From Globisporangium splendens (taxonomy: Eukaryota; Oomycota; Peronosporomycetes; Pythiales; Pythiaceae): a stretch of DNA of 64,000 bases. Under the pieces are notes generated by a model. The model was not told the DNA's origin. It saw only the letters and a program-made list of their open reading frames with translations, and ran no database searches. Made by a program: the position numbers and the translations under genes. Position 1 is the first letter of the stretch. Every line of letters begins with the position of its first letter. Location: NCBI GenBank assembly GCA_006386115.1, contig VFIW01000028.1:503273-567272 (forward strand). Direction: 5' to 3'. Positions 1 to 11,252 of the stretch are shown here, in pieces.

Positions 1-202
1 CGCTTGCTACTATCTATTAGCGCACGAGCACCGCAACCACCACATTTGTTTATAAATTGCAGGGTATTTGGTCTGCAAGCAACGCATTCGACGAGACACA
101 ATAACGCAACGCATTGTGTGCGACATTGGCGACGACAAGCACGAGCGAGCATTCGTGGTTAGCAACTCGACACCTTCCCGCAACATAAGCGAAGAAAGAG
201 AG

Positions 203-1597
203 ATGGCGGACCAGCAGATCCTGCGCACGGGCGTGCTGTTCAAGAAAGGCTCGGGCATGGGTCCGTTCGGCCGCAAGAACTGGAAGCCGCGCTACTTCGT
301 GCTCACGCCCAACAAGCTCAAGTACTTCACGTTCGAGGACGGCGACCTGAAGGGTGAGGTGGACCTGAGCGGCTGCGACGACAACATGATCGAGGTGATG
401 CCCATGGACGCCATGAAGACCGGCAGCTCCGCATCCACGATCTGGCGCGTCGCCATCAACGCGCCTGAGCGTCGTCTGCTCGTGGCCGCGGGCACCGAGA
501 TGGAGATGAACGACTGGGTCGACAAGCTTATGCTCGCGTTCCGCATCAACAGCGGCCAAACGCCGTTCCCGACGCCGCCGCGCTCGTCGTTTGGCTCGAA
601 CGGCGGTCCTGGCAGCGGCCATGGTCCCGCGCTCAACCAGAGCACGTCGATCACGGATTTCCAGAATTTTACGATTGCGCGACGCGTGCATACTGGCCAG
701 CAGCGACAGAGCAGCATGCATTTGGAGTTTGTGCCACGGCCATCAGATGAAGCGCAGAAGCAGCAGCGTCTCGATGCCGCCATGGCCGAAGAAGAAGCCG
801 CGCTCGCGCTGCGACAGCAAGTGGAAGCTGAACAGCGTCGACAGGAAGATCTGGAGCGCGAACAAGCGTATCAGGCGGAGCAAATGCGGCGCCATGAAGA
901 GGCTAAGCGTCAGCGCGAGGACGCAGAGCTTTCTAGGCGATTTCAAGAGGAAGCGATGATCGCTGCTGCGCAGCAAAAGCGCCAGCAACAAGAGGAAGAA
1001 GAGGAGATGCAGCGCATTGCCTTACAAAAGCAATTGTTAGCTGCGGAGCGCGCGCGTGAGCAAGAGCAGCAGCGACAGACCCATGAGGCGATGCTCGAGT
1101 CGCAGCGGCGACAAAAGCGCGAACAGCACGAGCGTGAACGTGAGGCGCGCGAGCAACAGATGCGCGAATTGGAGCGCCAAGAGCTCGAGAAGCAGCAGCG
1201 CCAGCAAGAAGAGTTGCAGCAACAAAGAGCCGCGGCAGACGAGTACAGCAGTGGCGACAGCGACAGTGACGACAATACTATCGGCTTCGAGGGCGTGCCA
1301 CCGCGCTCGTCCTTGATCGGCGACGTGAAGCGCGAGACGATGCAGAAGCAGCAGGCTGCGCACCAGCGCCGGCGCGAGGCTGCGCTCAAGGAAGAACAGA
1401 AGAAGCAGCGCGAGCTGGAGCTGGAGCGCAAGGTGGCAGCGGCCCAGATGAACGCCATGCAGTCCATGCAGAGCTCCGCGCCACCGCGCGACGTCGAGAT
1501 CGCGCCGCGCGTGGTGGAGATCGTGCGACGAGCTCCGGCGGCGGCTCCGGCTCCGGAGCAGCAGCGTCTTTCAGTTCAGGAGTCTGTGGAGTTTTAA
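203..1597 (+). CDS. PH-domain protein with long glutamine/glutamate-rich coiled coil
   Basis: Single-exon gene of 464 residues. I start it at the ATG at 203 (MADQQIL), because the frame upstream has only a TTG and no ATG. Residues about 5-110 read as a pleckstrin homology domain: a basic strand with FKKGSG and WKPRYFVL, a central strand with FTFEDGD, and the closing helix with the invariant Trp (EMNDWVDKLMLAF). PH domains bind phosphoinositides or protein partners at membranes. From about residue 190 to 440 the protein is almost pure Q/E/R/A heptad-like sequence, a predicted long coiled coil, with an acidic DSDSDD break near residue 355. The combination suggests a membrane-recruited scaffold; the actual partner is unknown. 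Confidence is high for the domain and low for any specific role. Confidence 0.85.
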   Translation: MADQQILRTGVLFKKGSGMGPFGRKNWKPRYFVLTPNKLKYFTFEDGDLKGEVDLSGCDDNMIEVMPMDAMKTGSSASTIWRVAINAPERRLLVAAGTEMEMNDWVDKLMLAFRINSGQTPFPTPPRSSFGSNGGPGSGHGPALNQSTSITDFQNFTIARRVHTGQQRQSSMHLEFVPRPSDEAQKQQRLDAAMAEEEAALALRQQVEAEQRRQEDLEREQAYQAEQMRRHEEAKRQREDAELSRRFQEEAMIAAAQQKRQQQEEEEEMQRIALQKQLLAAERAREQEQQRQTHEAMLESQRRQKREQHEREREAREQQMRELERQELEKQQRQQEELQQQRAAADEYSSGDSDSDDNTIGFEGVPPRSSLIGDVKRETMQKQQAAHQRRREAALKEEQKKQRELELERKVAAAQMNAMQSMQSSAPPRDVEIAPRVVEIVRRAPAAAPAPEQQRLSVQESVEF

Positions 1598-2200
1598 AAA
1601 GCGGAGTTGTTAACATGACTGGATGTGTCAAATTTATAACCGAAATGAGTTTGTAATGAAGAAGGAAAAGAATATAAAACCCCAGAAACGAGCCATCGAG
1701 CACTTCTTCAAGGACACCTCTGAATGGATTGATGGCGGTAATTTATATTTTTCGGAAACGTAAATTACCACACACGATGTGACAGCACAGACTGCTTGCG
1801 TCACAGCTTGAATAGGTACATCGGTAACTTACGAATCAGCCATGCAAGTAATCTATCAACCAAACAGAAAGCGTATCCACACTGGGTCGTCAAATGAGCG
1901 TAAACTACGCGGAAGGTGCACTTCCCGATTGCTGTCCTGTGCCATCTTATTTCTCGCCATTGGTCAACATCACACAACTACTCCTAACTAAGACCTGTTA
2001 TCTCGAATACCCTGTCTGTACAGATGCGTGTATACCCAGATCGATCCAGTGCGCATCTGTTCGTAAATTACGCACATGCACCCGAATCTATCGTTCATAC
2101 AAACGTTTTTTATTTATAACTTTGGACCTTGTGCTCTGGACACGCACGCAAACCCAGAACACACATTGCACGACAAAGGGCAGCAGCAAGGGACCGGAAG
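1598..2200. other. Intergenic, no gene seen
   Basis: About 600 bases between the PH-domain gene and the SAP30-like gene. Open frames here are short and of poor coding quality. It should hold the 3' UTR of the former and the promoter of the latter. I see no repeat or RNA gene. Confidence 0.6.
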
Positions 2201-3910
2201 ATGGCGGATCTCATGCGGTACGCGCCGCCAACTAGCGCCATGGACGGCAGCAGCACGAGCGCCGGTGGCAGTGGGGACGCGCTGCAGGCCGCGTGCAATG
2301 CGTCAATGCGCCGGAGCGAGGTGCGCAGCGTGCGCAACGAGTATCCGATGGGCGTCGCGGTCGACTTTACGCAATTGCGGGTACGTCTTAGTGATAGTAG
2401 AAGGAAACGGAGCGTTGCATGCCTGCGTATATGCAATTGTGCAGCGAGTTTGGGACACGCGGCTGTGTCTGATGTTGTGGTGACTTGGGTTGAAGGCGAA
2501 TGCGCTGCGGCGGTACATGGCGTATCATCGAATCCAGGAGATTCCCGGGAGTTCGCAAGAGCAGTTGGCTGTGATTGTTGCAAGGTAAAGCGCACCAGAA
2601 GACATGCTTTGAATGGGAATAGGAATGCACGTGAGACTGATGATACGACGTGGTAGGCACTTCAACGAGGAATGCCAGCGCGCGGATGAGGAAGAGAGCA
2701 TCTCGTCCTTTGTGTCCTACGTACGTATGCGCAGTATGGAGATTCTATATGGAGAAAAATGCTTGTGCATCATTACGAGTTTCCTCTAACTGTCTGTGTA
2801 TCTTTGCAGTTGAAGGAGCATCAGCAGGCGGCCAGTGCTCCCGACTCGTCGCATGCGCCTCGCAGCACTCCACAGACGCACTACGACCACTCGGACAGTG
2901 CATATGACGACGAGGATGATGGCGATAAAGAGAATGTGCACCCAGTCCATCAGCCCCAGGTGGTCTATGACGACGACTCGGAAGGTGAAGCTCATGGGTA
3001 CGACGACGGCGAGTACTACGACGAGGACGACGACATGGGGGGCCATGACGACGACGAGGACTACCAAGAAGGCGGAGACTACGATGTGCTGCCGCACTTT
3101 ACGCCGCGGAAGCGTAAGCCGTCGTCTAGTGGGAGCTCCGACAAGAGCAGCAGCAAGGCACAAAGCAAGAGCAACAATCAGAGTGGTTCGAGCAACAGCA
3201 AGAACAAGAAGAAGCGCAAGACGCGCGTGTACTGCGTGTGCAAGGGCTCGAGCTTCGGCAACATGATCGCGTGCGACAACAAAAAGTGCCTCGACCGGTC
3301 CAACTGGTACCACATGAGTTGCGTGGGGCTGAACCCGGCCAAGGACCCACCCGAGACGTGGTACTGCCCGACGTGCCAGGAACAGGATCCGTCCGAGATC
3401 CCCGAGAATCGTACGTTGTTGTTGTGTCATGAGCTTCCAAGCACTCAGCTCCCAGGTCAAAGGGTAACGTTAATGCTTGTTGGTTCCTTGTGTAGAATAC
3501 CGCAAGCCCGTTGCGAGTGTGACGTACGGCGACATGATCTCGCACGCCTTGGCTGTGCTGCCGCAGGGCAAAGTACGTTGGCTTCGTATCATCTTCCAAG
3601 TCAACTCGATGTATGTTTGAGATCACAACTAACGACTTTGTGTGTGTGTTTGCACTAGGGCACATTCAAAGAGATTTGTGACTTTGTGGAAAAGCAGTAC
3701 GAGAGTCAACTCAACTGGAAACTGGAGAGGTACGAGCCCAGTCTCACTTGCTTATATCCAGTGAATATGCGAGTTGAAACTTGTATTCTGTTTTGTAGCG
3801 ACCAGCGCAAGTCCCCCGTGTGGAAGTCGTCAGTGCGCAAGATCTTGTTCTCCAACATGCGCTTCCGCAAGCACCCGGACGACAAGGGGCTCTTCTGTCT
3901 CGCTGCCTGA
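2201..3910 (+). CDS. SAP30-like Sin3-binding protein with PHD finger and winged-helix-like tail
   Basis: Seven exons give one continuous frame: 2201-2380, 2496-2584, 2657-2720, 2810-3410, 3496-3572, 3659-3729 and 3799-3910. All junctions are GT..AG and phases match. Exons 1-4 encode the Sin3-binding fold of SAP30 (VDFTQLR, then ALRRYMAYH, then QLAVIVARHF), which links Sin3 to histone deacetylase. Next is a long acidic and Ser/Lys-rich stretch with KKKRK, a likely nuclear signal. Then comes an ING-type PHD finger (CVCKG..ACDN..C..WYHMSCVGL..WYCPTC), a reader of histone H3 tails. The last three exons encode a forkhead-like winged-helix segment (YGDMISHAL, GTFKEICDFV, VWKSSVRKILFSNMRF). The inferred role is a nuclear chromatin repressor subunit that combines Sin3 docking with histone and possibly DNA binding. 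Animal SAP30 lacks the PHD finger and the tail. Confidence 0.83.
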
Positions 3911-4670
3911 GCGAAGCAAGCGACATTGAGCGCTAGCAGCGAGCGAACCAGCAGACAGACACAAGTCCTGGTTTGTCTGCTCGCTTCCAGTGTGTCTGGG
4001 ATCTATCATGAATTGTGCGAGGGTGGCTTTATGGTGCGTTTGGGTGGGTATGTGCGTGCACTTTGCATTGCTTTTTTCTTTTTGGGAGTTTGGAATTTTG
4101 CAGCACACGACCTGGTGCAAGTCGGCATGTGTATATAATAAGCGAAGCAAGTTGAAAGAGTAACGTATGAAATTGAAAGTTAAGTCCAAATTGTGCATTC
4201 TATCCATCCACTTGGTGTTGTCGCTGTGCTGTGCGTGCACTTTCAAGTACTGGGGTTTGTGTCAAGAACCGTAAGTCTTGCAACTGCGTATGATGGCGTG
4301 CGTTCTTCGATCATGCTTACAATATGCATGTTTTGAAAGGCTGTGATGTGATTGGAGCTCGCTGGCTTCGCATTGTCTTGCAGCAGCTTTGCATCAAAGC
4401 AACACCTTTCAGGTTTCAATCGCGTTCGGTCGCACGTCGTCAATATTATAGAGCATGAGGCAGAAATAAAACCATCAACACCACACGCAAGCACAAAAAG
4501 AAAAAGAAAAAGCATTCCTCTCTCTTTGATTTTTCTAATACCTGCGACCCACGACCGGAAACATCACGACCAAAGCACACTCTTTCCTGCTCTGTATCCC
4601 ATTCGCCATGGAAGTGCCTTTGTCTTTGTGTGGATTGCTACGGGACTCACTGGACATTCACGGGACACAC
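3911..4670. other. Convergent intergenic region
   Basis: About 760 bases between the 3' ends of the SAP30-like gene (plus) and the p23 gene (minus). It holds both 3' UTRs. A 90-codon minus-strand frame at 4243-4515 has no recognisable features and I do not call it. Confidence 0.5.
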
Positions 4671-5293
4671 CTATGGGTCGAGGTCGGGGAGGTTCTCGTC
4701 GTCGCTGTCCGACTCCTCGCCGTCCATGAGACCGGCGTTCTGCGCCGCCATCATCTGGTTGATGTCGAAGCCGCCGCCGCCGTTGAGCGCCGACATGTCA
4801 AAGCCGCCCTGCTCCTCTTCCTCGTCCTCGTCCACATACTTGGACCAGTCGACCGTCACGTTCGTCTTCTCCAGGTGCTTGTCCGAGAGCAGGCGCGGCC
4901 AGAACTCGGCGTCCACGTCCTTCTTCACAATGTGGAAATGCACGTTGCGGTCCGCCTTCGCCCAGATGCTCTCCTTCGCGTCCACGTCCACCTCCTTGAA
5001 GAAATCCAATGTCACCTCGTACTTCTCCCCATTACTCGTTCCGCTGTACACATGCATATCCATTCATACGCATTGTTAGTCATATATACAAACACTCGCA
5101 ACATGTAAATACAACACAACACAACGCATGCATTTGTGTGTGGAATAAAGAGAGGGGGGGATATGCACACATACGAGAAGGTGAGGTTTGTGTTGGTGAG
5201 CTTGACCTTCTCGTCCTTGACGTCCGGCAGGTCGACGGTCACGTAGATGGCGTCCTTGCGCTGCGCCCACTTGACTGGCGCCACTCGCGTCAT
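4671..5293 (-). CDS. p23/Sba1-type Hsp90 co-chaperone (CS domain)
   Basis: Two exons on the minus strand, 5293-5175 and 5043-4671, joined by a 131-bp GT..AG intron in phase 2, give 163 residues; human p23 has 160. The CS domain covers residues about 1-110, with the family landmarks VKWAQR near the start, VDLPDV, and a C-terminal WPRLL followed by VDWSKYVDEDEEEE. The tail is acidic and Gly/Met-rich (FDMSAL, DINQMMAAQ), as in p23, where it supports passive chaperoning. p23 binds the ATP-closed Hsp90 N-terminal dimer and slows ATP hydrolysis while clients mature in the cytosol and nucleus. The neighbours are unrelated. Motif order and length leave little doubt; the nearest alternative, another CS-domain protein such as NudC or Sgt1, would have a different tail. 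Confidence 0.92.
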
Positions 5294-6291
5294 CTTCCTT
5301 CTTGCTCTTCTTTTGGTTTAGCTTGTGCTGGTGGCTTGGCCTGTTGGTCAATGTTCCAGAAGCAGCAAACACACGAACTTATGCAAAAAAGACAAGGAAG
5401 AATCATGTGCAAACCCACGGGTTTATGAACCCGACCCGTGAAGACTTCTGTGTCGATACAAAATGCATAGAAAGTCGAAATATAGAACGACCCACGGGTT
5501 TGGCATTTGATGAGTGAGTGGAAACCCGGACCTGGTTTTAAAAGATCTAATTGTGTGGGCCACGTGAAATTTGAAGTTGGCAGCAGTTGGCGTGGACCAC
5601 ATTTTCGAAGCGAGCCATTTTGCTGTGCATTGTGGGGAAATGCCACAAGGTGGGTGGATACATGCGTTTGCTCCAAGAGAGAGATCGAGAAGAAAGAGCG
5701 CGCGGCAGTCGGTTTAGAGTCCCTATTGGCCAGTTGGGAGTGCACCATGTGGGGGATCAAAGTGGCCTGGCTGCACCAGCTGGGCCAAAGCCATCTTGAG
5801 GGCTGATCCTCGACTTCGACCACGCTTTTTGCTGTTTCTCGCTCTGGGAGCATCCAGCTGCATGCAGCAACCGAAGCCCTTCTGTTCTCTGACCCCGTGA
5901 AACAGTTCCTTTGCGTGTGAGGAAAAGCCTAGTGTCCACGCATCCTTATAAAGGCGTGGTAGCTGCCACAGCAACCGTTGTCCGACTCGGAAAGTTCCAC
6001 ATGCGTTGTCATTGCGCTCTTTCAAACTATTCTCCCAGTGCACGAGAGCAATAGAAGACGCTGGCGAATAACGAATGAGTGCAATGAGATGCAAACCCCA
6101 GCATGCATGCGGTGCTGCCCTTTGATTATGCCTCTCACACCAAACATGGCTTCATTCCAATAACACCCCAACCTGTCACAACATTGCACCAGAAATCTCC
6201 TATTACGTGTTTGTCCTCCATCATTATTCCTCTCTTGTCGCTTCCAATCAAATACAAATGCCGCGTCATTTCCCAACACACAAGCGCTGTG
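5294..6291. other. Divergent intergenic region, about 1 kb
   Basis: Lies between the divergent p23 and NR2C2AP-like genes and should contain both promoters. Its open frames are short and overlap one another. I see no repeat, tRNA or convincing exon. Confidence 0.5.
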
Positions 6292-6762
6292 ATGGCTGGA
6301 AGTGACGAGCAGCTCCGGTCGCTCGTGGCGGACGCGCGCACCTCTTGCCGCGTCTCCTCCGTGCTCGACCGCAACCGCACGCTCTACGGTGGCGAGCACA
6401 TGCTCTCGCCCGACGCCACGACGTGCTGGAACTCGGCGCAGGGCAGTCCGCAGCACGTGCTGCTGCAGTTCCACGAGCGCGTCGTGGACGTCGCGGCGCT
6501 CGCCATCATGTTCCAGGGCGGCTTCGTGGGTCAGGACGTCGAGCTGCACGTGAAGAAGGCGGCGACGGAGCAGTGGGAGCGAGTCGCCGATGTGGACATC
6601 GACCCGGAGGACTGCAACGAGATGCAGACGTTTAATTGCAAAACGACACGCATCAACGCGCTGCGCCTCAGTTTCAACCGCAGCACCGACTTCTACGGCC
6701 GAGTCATCATATACCGCCTCGACGTCATGGGCAACGACAGCAGCACTAATGACGAGAGTTAG
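6292..6762 (+). CDS. NR2C2AP: NR2C2AP-like galactose-binding-fold protein
   Basis: Intronless gene of 156 residues starting at MAGSDEQ. It resembles animal nuclear receptor 2C2-associated protein (TRA16) along its whole length. Shared blocks are CRVSSVLDRN near residue 20, the strongly conserved TCWNSAQGSPQ near residue 45, IMFQGGF near residue 73, and the C-terminal TDFYGRVIIYRLDVMG. The fold is the F5/8 type C, galactose-binding-like beta sandwich. In animals the protein was described as a repressor partner of the TR4 orphan receptor. Oomycetes lack nuclear receptors, so the ancestral function must be different and is unknown. Length matches the family (about 140 residues). The start is the first ATG ahead of conserved sequence. 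Confidence 0.82.
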   Translation: MAGSDEQLRSLVADARTSCRVSSVLDRNRTLYGGEHMLSPDATTCWNSAQGSPQHVLLQFHERVVDVAALAIMFQGGFVGQDVELHVKKAATEQWERVADVDIDPEDCNEMQTFNCKTTRINALRLSFNRSTDFYGRVIIYRLDVMGNDSSTNDES

Positions 6763-6958
6763 AGCCTCTAAAGAGAGCATTATAGACGTATGTGCACGAG
6801 CCCTTTCCTTTGGTGTTCCTATTTAAAGAGACGGCACGCTCATACATTTACTTGCGTTATACCCACGCACACACACACACACACACCACGTCCTCTTCCC
6901 TTCTCTCTTCTCGTCTTCTATCGGTTCCTGCGGCTTTGCTTGTTCTCTCTCGTTTTAA

Positions 6959-9870
6959 TTAATTCACGCCAAAACACTGAATGGACTGACTCCAGTAGTA
7001 CATGAGCGCATCCTCGCGCAGCATGACCACATTGTGCTGGTACTTGGGCAGCGAGTGCACGGCGTCCGAGTTCTGCTGCAGCTCCTGCGTGAAGCGGTTC
7101 GTGATGTCCACGACCTCCTTATCCGGCAGTCGCACGTCCTGCAGCGCGTGGAAGAGCACCTGCGTCTGCGCATCGTTTTGGCTCTCCGTGTAGAATCCGA
7201 GCTGTACAAACACAGAGACAACAAAGTTAGTAAGCATCACCATTTTCATAGCCAACAATATCCAGTGAAGCTAATCCGTCACGCACCATTCGTTGGAACT
7301 GGTCGAAGGCCGGCAGACCGAGCTTGCGGCTCTGCACGTCCGTGTACATGCGCGCGAGGATGTAGAACACCTGATCTTCGTCGCTGGAGCCCATGGCACC
7401 CGTGAAGTCTGCGAGCGGGTTGTTGGCGTCGAAGCCGCCATTGACGCCGCCGCCAGACTTGTCGAACGAGTCGAGACTGATGCCCATGCTCGACATCTCG
7501 TTGAAGAGCGCAGTGCCCACTCCGACAGACAACGTCGCAGTGTTGTCCTCGATCGAGACGTGGTATTGGTTCGAGTTGTCGTCGTCGTTCGTCGAATCGT
7601 GCTCGGGCTTCTCCTCTTCCAGGAACGTACTCTGGTGCTGCTGCTTTGCTGTGGTGTTCAAGTGCGATGACGCGACCTCAGAGATCTCCATTTGATTGCG
7701 GAATGCGTGGCTCGCAAACAGGTTGCCTGCCTGATGCGACGGACTCGTGTCCGACGCCGAGTCGTTGCTGTTGCCGCCTTGTCCATCGTCGCTCCCAGTC
7801 ACTTTGTTCATGTACGGCGAGATCGTCAACACGGGTCGCTGGCTCGAGCTCATGAGCGCCGCGAGCGTCTTGGGTGAATTGTCAGATCCATCATCATCTT
7901 GTTCGTACGGCTGCTGCATGTTCATGTCCGTCCCGACATCCAACGAAAGCATCGAGGACGACGACATCGCAGCAGGCACGGGACGCGACATCGTCATGGC
8001 CGTGGACGCGTGCAGGGACGGATTGTGCTGCAGTTGGTACTGGCGTGGCGTGCCGTTGGCCGAGAGGTAGTGCTGGTGGCTGAGCTGCATCTGCTGCTGG
8101 ATCTGCTGCTGCAACTGCTGCTGCTGCTGGTGCGCCGCCGCTCCTTCCATCTGAGAACGATACATCATGCTGGCAAACACGCACTGGGGGCTGTGCTCGG
8201 CCATGCCGTTCGACATCATCTCGACGTCGTTCAGGCGCTTGCACTGCGGACACCGGTAGATCGGGCACGACACGTTCTGCGACCCGTCGGCGTTGATCTC
8301 GAAGCCCGCGAGGCGCCACTCGACTGCAGTCGTCGTGGCCGCCGTGGGCGACGACATTGGCGTCTGCGCGTGGTGCATCGGAGTCGACGCGTTCATGGAC
8401 GAGGCGTGATGCATGGGGGTGGTCGCCTGCGGCTGCTGCACGTGGCTCGACCACGTGGCCATGCCCATATCTCCAGGTCGTCCAGAGGACGCGTGGTGAC
8501 CTCCGATCATGGCGTACTGGCTGTTCGTCGGCGTGGTGTGCATCACGCGTCGAGCCTGTTGATGCTGGCGCTGCTGCGGCGGTCCGACGCTCATGGGCGG
8601 CTGGATCATCATGAGGTTAGCGCGCGGCGTGCCTGCGACGCTGCGCGGCGACGCCTTGGTGACGGCCGAGGCCGCACCCGTGAGCTTGCGCTTGTTGCGC
8701 TTGGAGCGGATGGCGATGACGGACGTTCGCGCGGGCGCAATCTCCTGGAACATGAGCGACGACTCCTGCTTCTCAGGCGCAATCTCGAGGATGAACGACT
8801 GGCCCTGGTGGTTCTTGGACACGTCGTCGATGCGGAAGGACACCGTCACGCGGCCGCGAGACATATTCGGACGCATATCCGGGAAGAGCCGCAGGATGCT
8901 CTGGTTCACCACGGGATTTCCCGATTCGTACAACAGACGGATGTCGAGCGGGATCTAATTTACGGGACCAACAATAGTATCATGCAACATGAGCGTAAGT
9001 TGCAACGTACAGCATGCGATCAGCAACAAAGGAAAGGAAACGTACGACGCGGTCTTCGACGACGGCGCCAGGCGCGGGCTCGAGCACGAGCGTGACGGTC
9101 ATGCACTTCTCTCGCCCGCCCTCGTCCTTGAACCACACGTCCGGCGGCTGCTGCGTGATGCGCAGCTTCTCCTTCACGACCGTCAGCGGCGTCGAAAACA
9201 CCGACTCCGCATCTGCATTAGCCATATTTACACCATTGTGATCAGCTCCCCAACACATACGAAACAGGCGAACGACAATTTTGTGCTGTACTGCATACCT
9301 CCATCGGCCGAGCGCACTTCGAGACAGAAGGGGCGTCCTTCGTTCGACGCCGTGAGCGACTTGAGCACCACCTGCAACTGGCAGAGCCCCGTCACCGCAT
9401 TAATCGCCGCGGGCTCCTGCAGCTCGATCTAACAGCACATACAAGCAACCAGAGAGCGTTGCTGTTAGCAAGTTCCACTTGCATGTTGATCATCTTGCGC
9501 TTTTGTTCGCACCATGTCGGACTGGTCGGCAACGATGTCGTACGAGTCGTGGAAGCGCAGCGTCACGGCGAGCTCTTTCGATGTGCCGCTGCATATGCAA
9601 ACAAACAAATGCAACAGGTCAACAACATGAACAGCGATTTGCGGAAATGCGGAAATTGCGAAAATTGCGCACGCACCTCGTGACGATCGTCTTGTTTTCG
9701 TCCACGAGCTTGACGGACACGTCGAACGCCACGTTCTGGAACACGAACGCCGGCAATGCCGCTGCAAACGCCAGGCTCTGCACAAGCACAAACGCGCATA
9801 TTCGCATACAAACGTCAGTATGCATACAAACAAACAAACACACAAACACATGCAGACGCACCTCGGGCAT
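6959..9870 (-). CDS. Conserved-looking 797-residue protein of unknown function, polyglutamine-rich
   Basis: I reconstruct seven minus-strand exons with matching phases: 9870-9862 (only Met-Pro-Glu), 9777-9677, 9588-9513, 9428-9299, 9212-9046, 8954-7287 and 7201-6959, totalling 797 residues. Residues about 1-230 are beta-rich and repeat a pattern of alternating hydrophobic strands (FVFQNVAFDVSVKLVDEN, LAVTLRFHDSYDIV, LQVVLKSLTA), suggestive of immunoglobulin-like or C2-like sandwich domains. A basic stretch (SKRNKRKL) follows, then Gln/His/Met-rich low complexity and one Cys/His cluster (CPIYRCPQCKRLND..H..C) that could bind zinc. A Ser/Asp-rich region precedes a helical C-terminal exon. Composition suggests a nuclear regulator, but I recognise no family and assign no function. 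The nine-base first exon is the weakest part of the model. Confidence 0.68.
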
Positions 9871-10973
9871 GTTGCGTTAACCGGGATCTTGTGTATGTTT
9901 CCCTAGCTTGTTGATTGCAGCAAGCGTGCTGAAACGGCTTTCTTGTGTGCCGGCTGCTCCTTATGTGTATGCGCGCGCGCGTTTGTTGCCGTGAGGTTTG
10001 CGGTTTTGCGTGCGTGTCTTGTACTGTACGTCGGAAAACCACAGCAGCAAGCGGGTTGGTTGACAAGTGCGGGTGCGCGCGTCAACAAACAACAACTGCG
10101 GCTGCTGTTCTTGTCGTGTGCACAACAGCTAGCCAAACGAGCGAGAGTTGCAACTGGACAACAAGCCAGAGCAGTAGGTACTGGCTGACTGGCTGGTTCG
10201 TTCCTCTGGCGATGCGGTCAGGTTGTGTCCCTCCCCGCAGCCAGCGAGATCCACAACAATCAGCACAGCAAACGCGCCTTCTTTTTTCTTGCGCCGCGTT
10301 CGATTTACGGTAGGCGGCCCACTTGCACAGCACACACACACACACACACCTGCGCTTGCTCGTTTGCTGTTTGCTGTTTGCTGCTGACTTGTTTGTTGTT
10401 TTGCAGCAAGCACGTTTTGTGTGTTTGTTTGTTGGGAGGGACGTCACTTGCGCGTTTGCGAAGCGACCAACCGAACGCCCCGCCCCTTCCTTCCCTCTGC
10501 ATCCCTCCCCCTCTATTTTTCGTATTATTTTTCAAAACCACCGTTTGTAACGAACATAAAAGGAACATGCACGCGCTGTCCACATGGTGGACCGGATCGC
10601 GCCAGCTGGTTTCGCCGACTGGGACCGTTCTGGAGCGCTCCAGATCTGACTGAACTCTGCACCTACAAAGTGCATCTCAGAGCACTCGACAATGTTTACC
10701 TTCTCACAAGACATAAAGCCTCTATATCTGTTATCACTCCAGTATTCACTTGAACAACGACACAGATGCATCAAATGCTGAATACCTATTACGAAAGGTG
10801 GCAATTTGAACCCACAGGCGCTCAGCCACATCTGAATGCCATTCGCGGAAAGCCCTGCGAAATGCTTCTGCGTTCGCTGCTATTACACATTTGCAGCTTG
10901 CTTCTAGCTTCCGGTGCGAGCCGGAGCGTCTTCCTTCACCCACACCACTTCGGCACGGCGGATAACATGGAAT
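9871..10973. other. Intergenic, GT/CA-rich low complexity
   Basis: About 1.1 kb with runs of GTTTG/CAAAC and a CA dinucleotide tract near 10330-10350. Several overlapping frames exist on both strands, but low complexity explains them. No gene is supported. Confidence 0.5.
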
Positions 10974-11186
10974 ATGAGGCGAGAAGAAGAGCGACACGCA
11001 CGCGCTCTCGTTCGCGCGTTCTCATCCCAACGTCATCATCCCGCACTGAACGCCGTCTTGAATGCGTCGGGAGTCCACTTGGCTCGGCGGTTCCGGAACG
11101 AAGTGTGGTATCGTGGCGTCCGCCGAACCTTCGTCGAGCAACGTTGTCGAGCTCTATTCTACCTTTCAAGACGAGTAATCATGTGA
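10974..11186 (+). CDS. Possible small protein or exon, unrecognised
   Basis: A 70-codon frame starting at ATG 10974. The product is very Arg-rich and helical-looking (ARRFRNEVW, VRRTFVEQRCRALFY), unlike the low-complexity frames around it, so it may be a real small protein, a last exon, or a decayed gene piece. No start context, splice partner or family could be assigned. Nearby minus-strand frames (10746-10900) are about as plausible, which keeps confidence low. Confidence 0.25.
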   Translation: MRREEERHARALVRAFSSQRHHPALNAVLNASGVHLARRFRNEVWYRGVRRTFVEQRCRALFYLSRRVIM

Positions 11187-11252
11187 AAGAGTGAATTATG
11201 GTTTTACGCTTTATTTTGTTTCTTGTCTCTTACCCTCTTTATACGTCGATGC

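Noticed and set aside
7899..9095. 398-codon plus-strand ORF rich in His and Arg
   Set aside because: It is the shadow of the large sixth exon of the 797-residue protein; it crosses that gene's intron at 8955-9045 and shows no domain.
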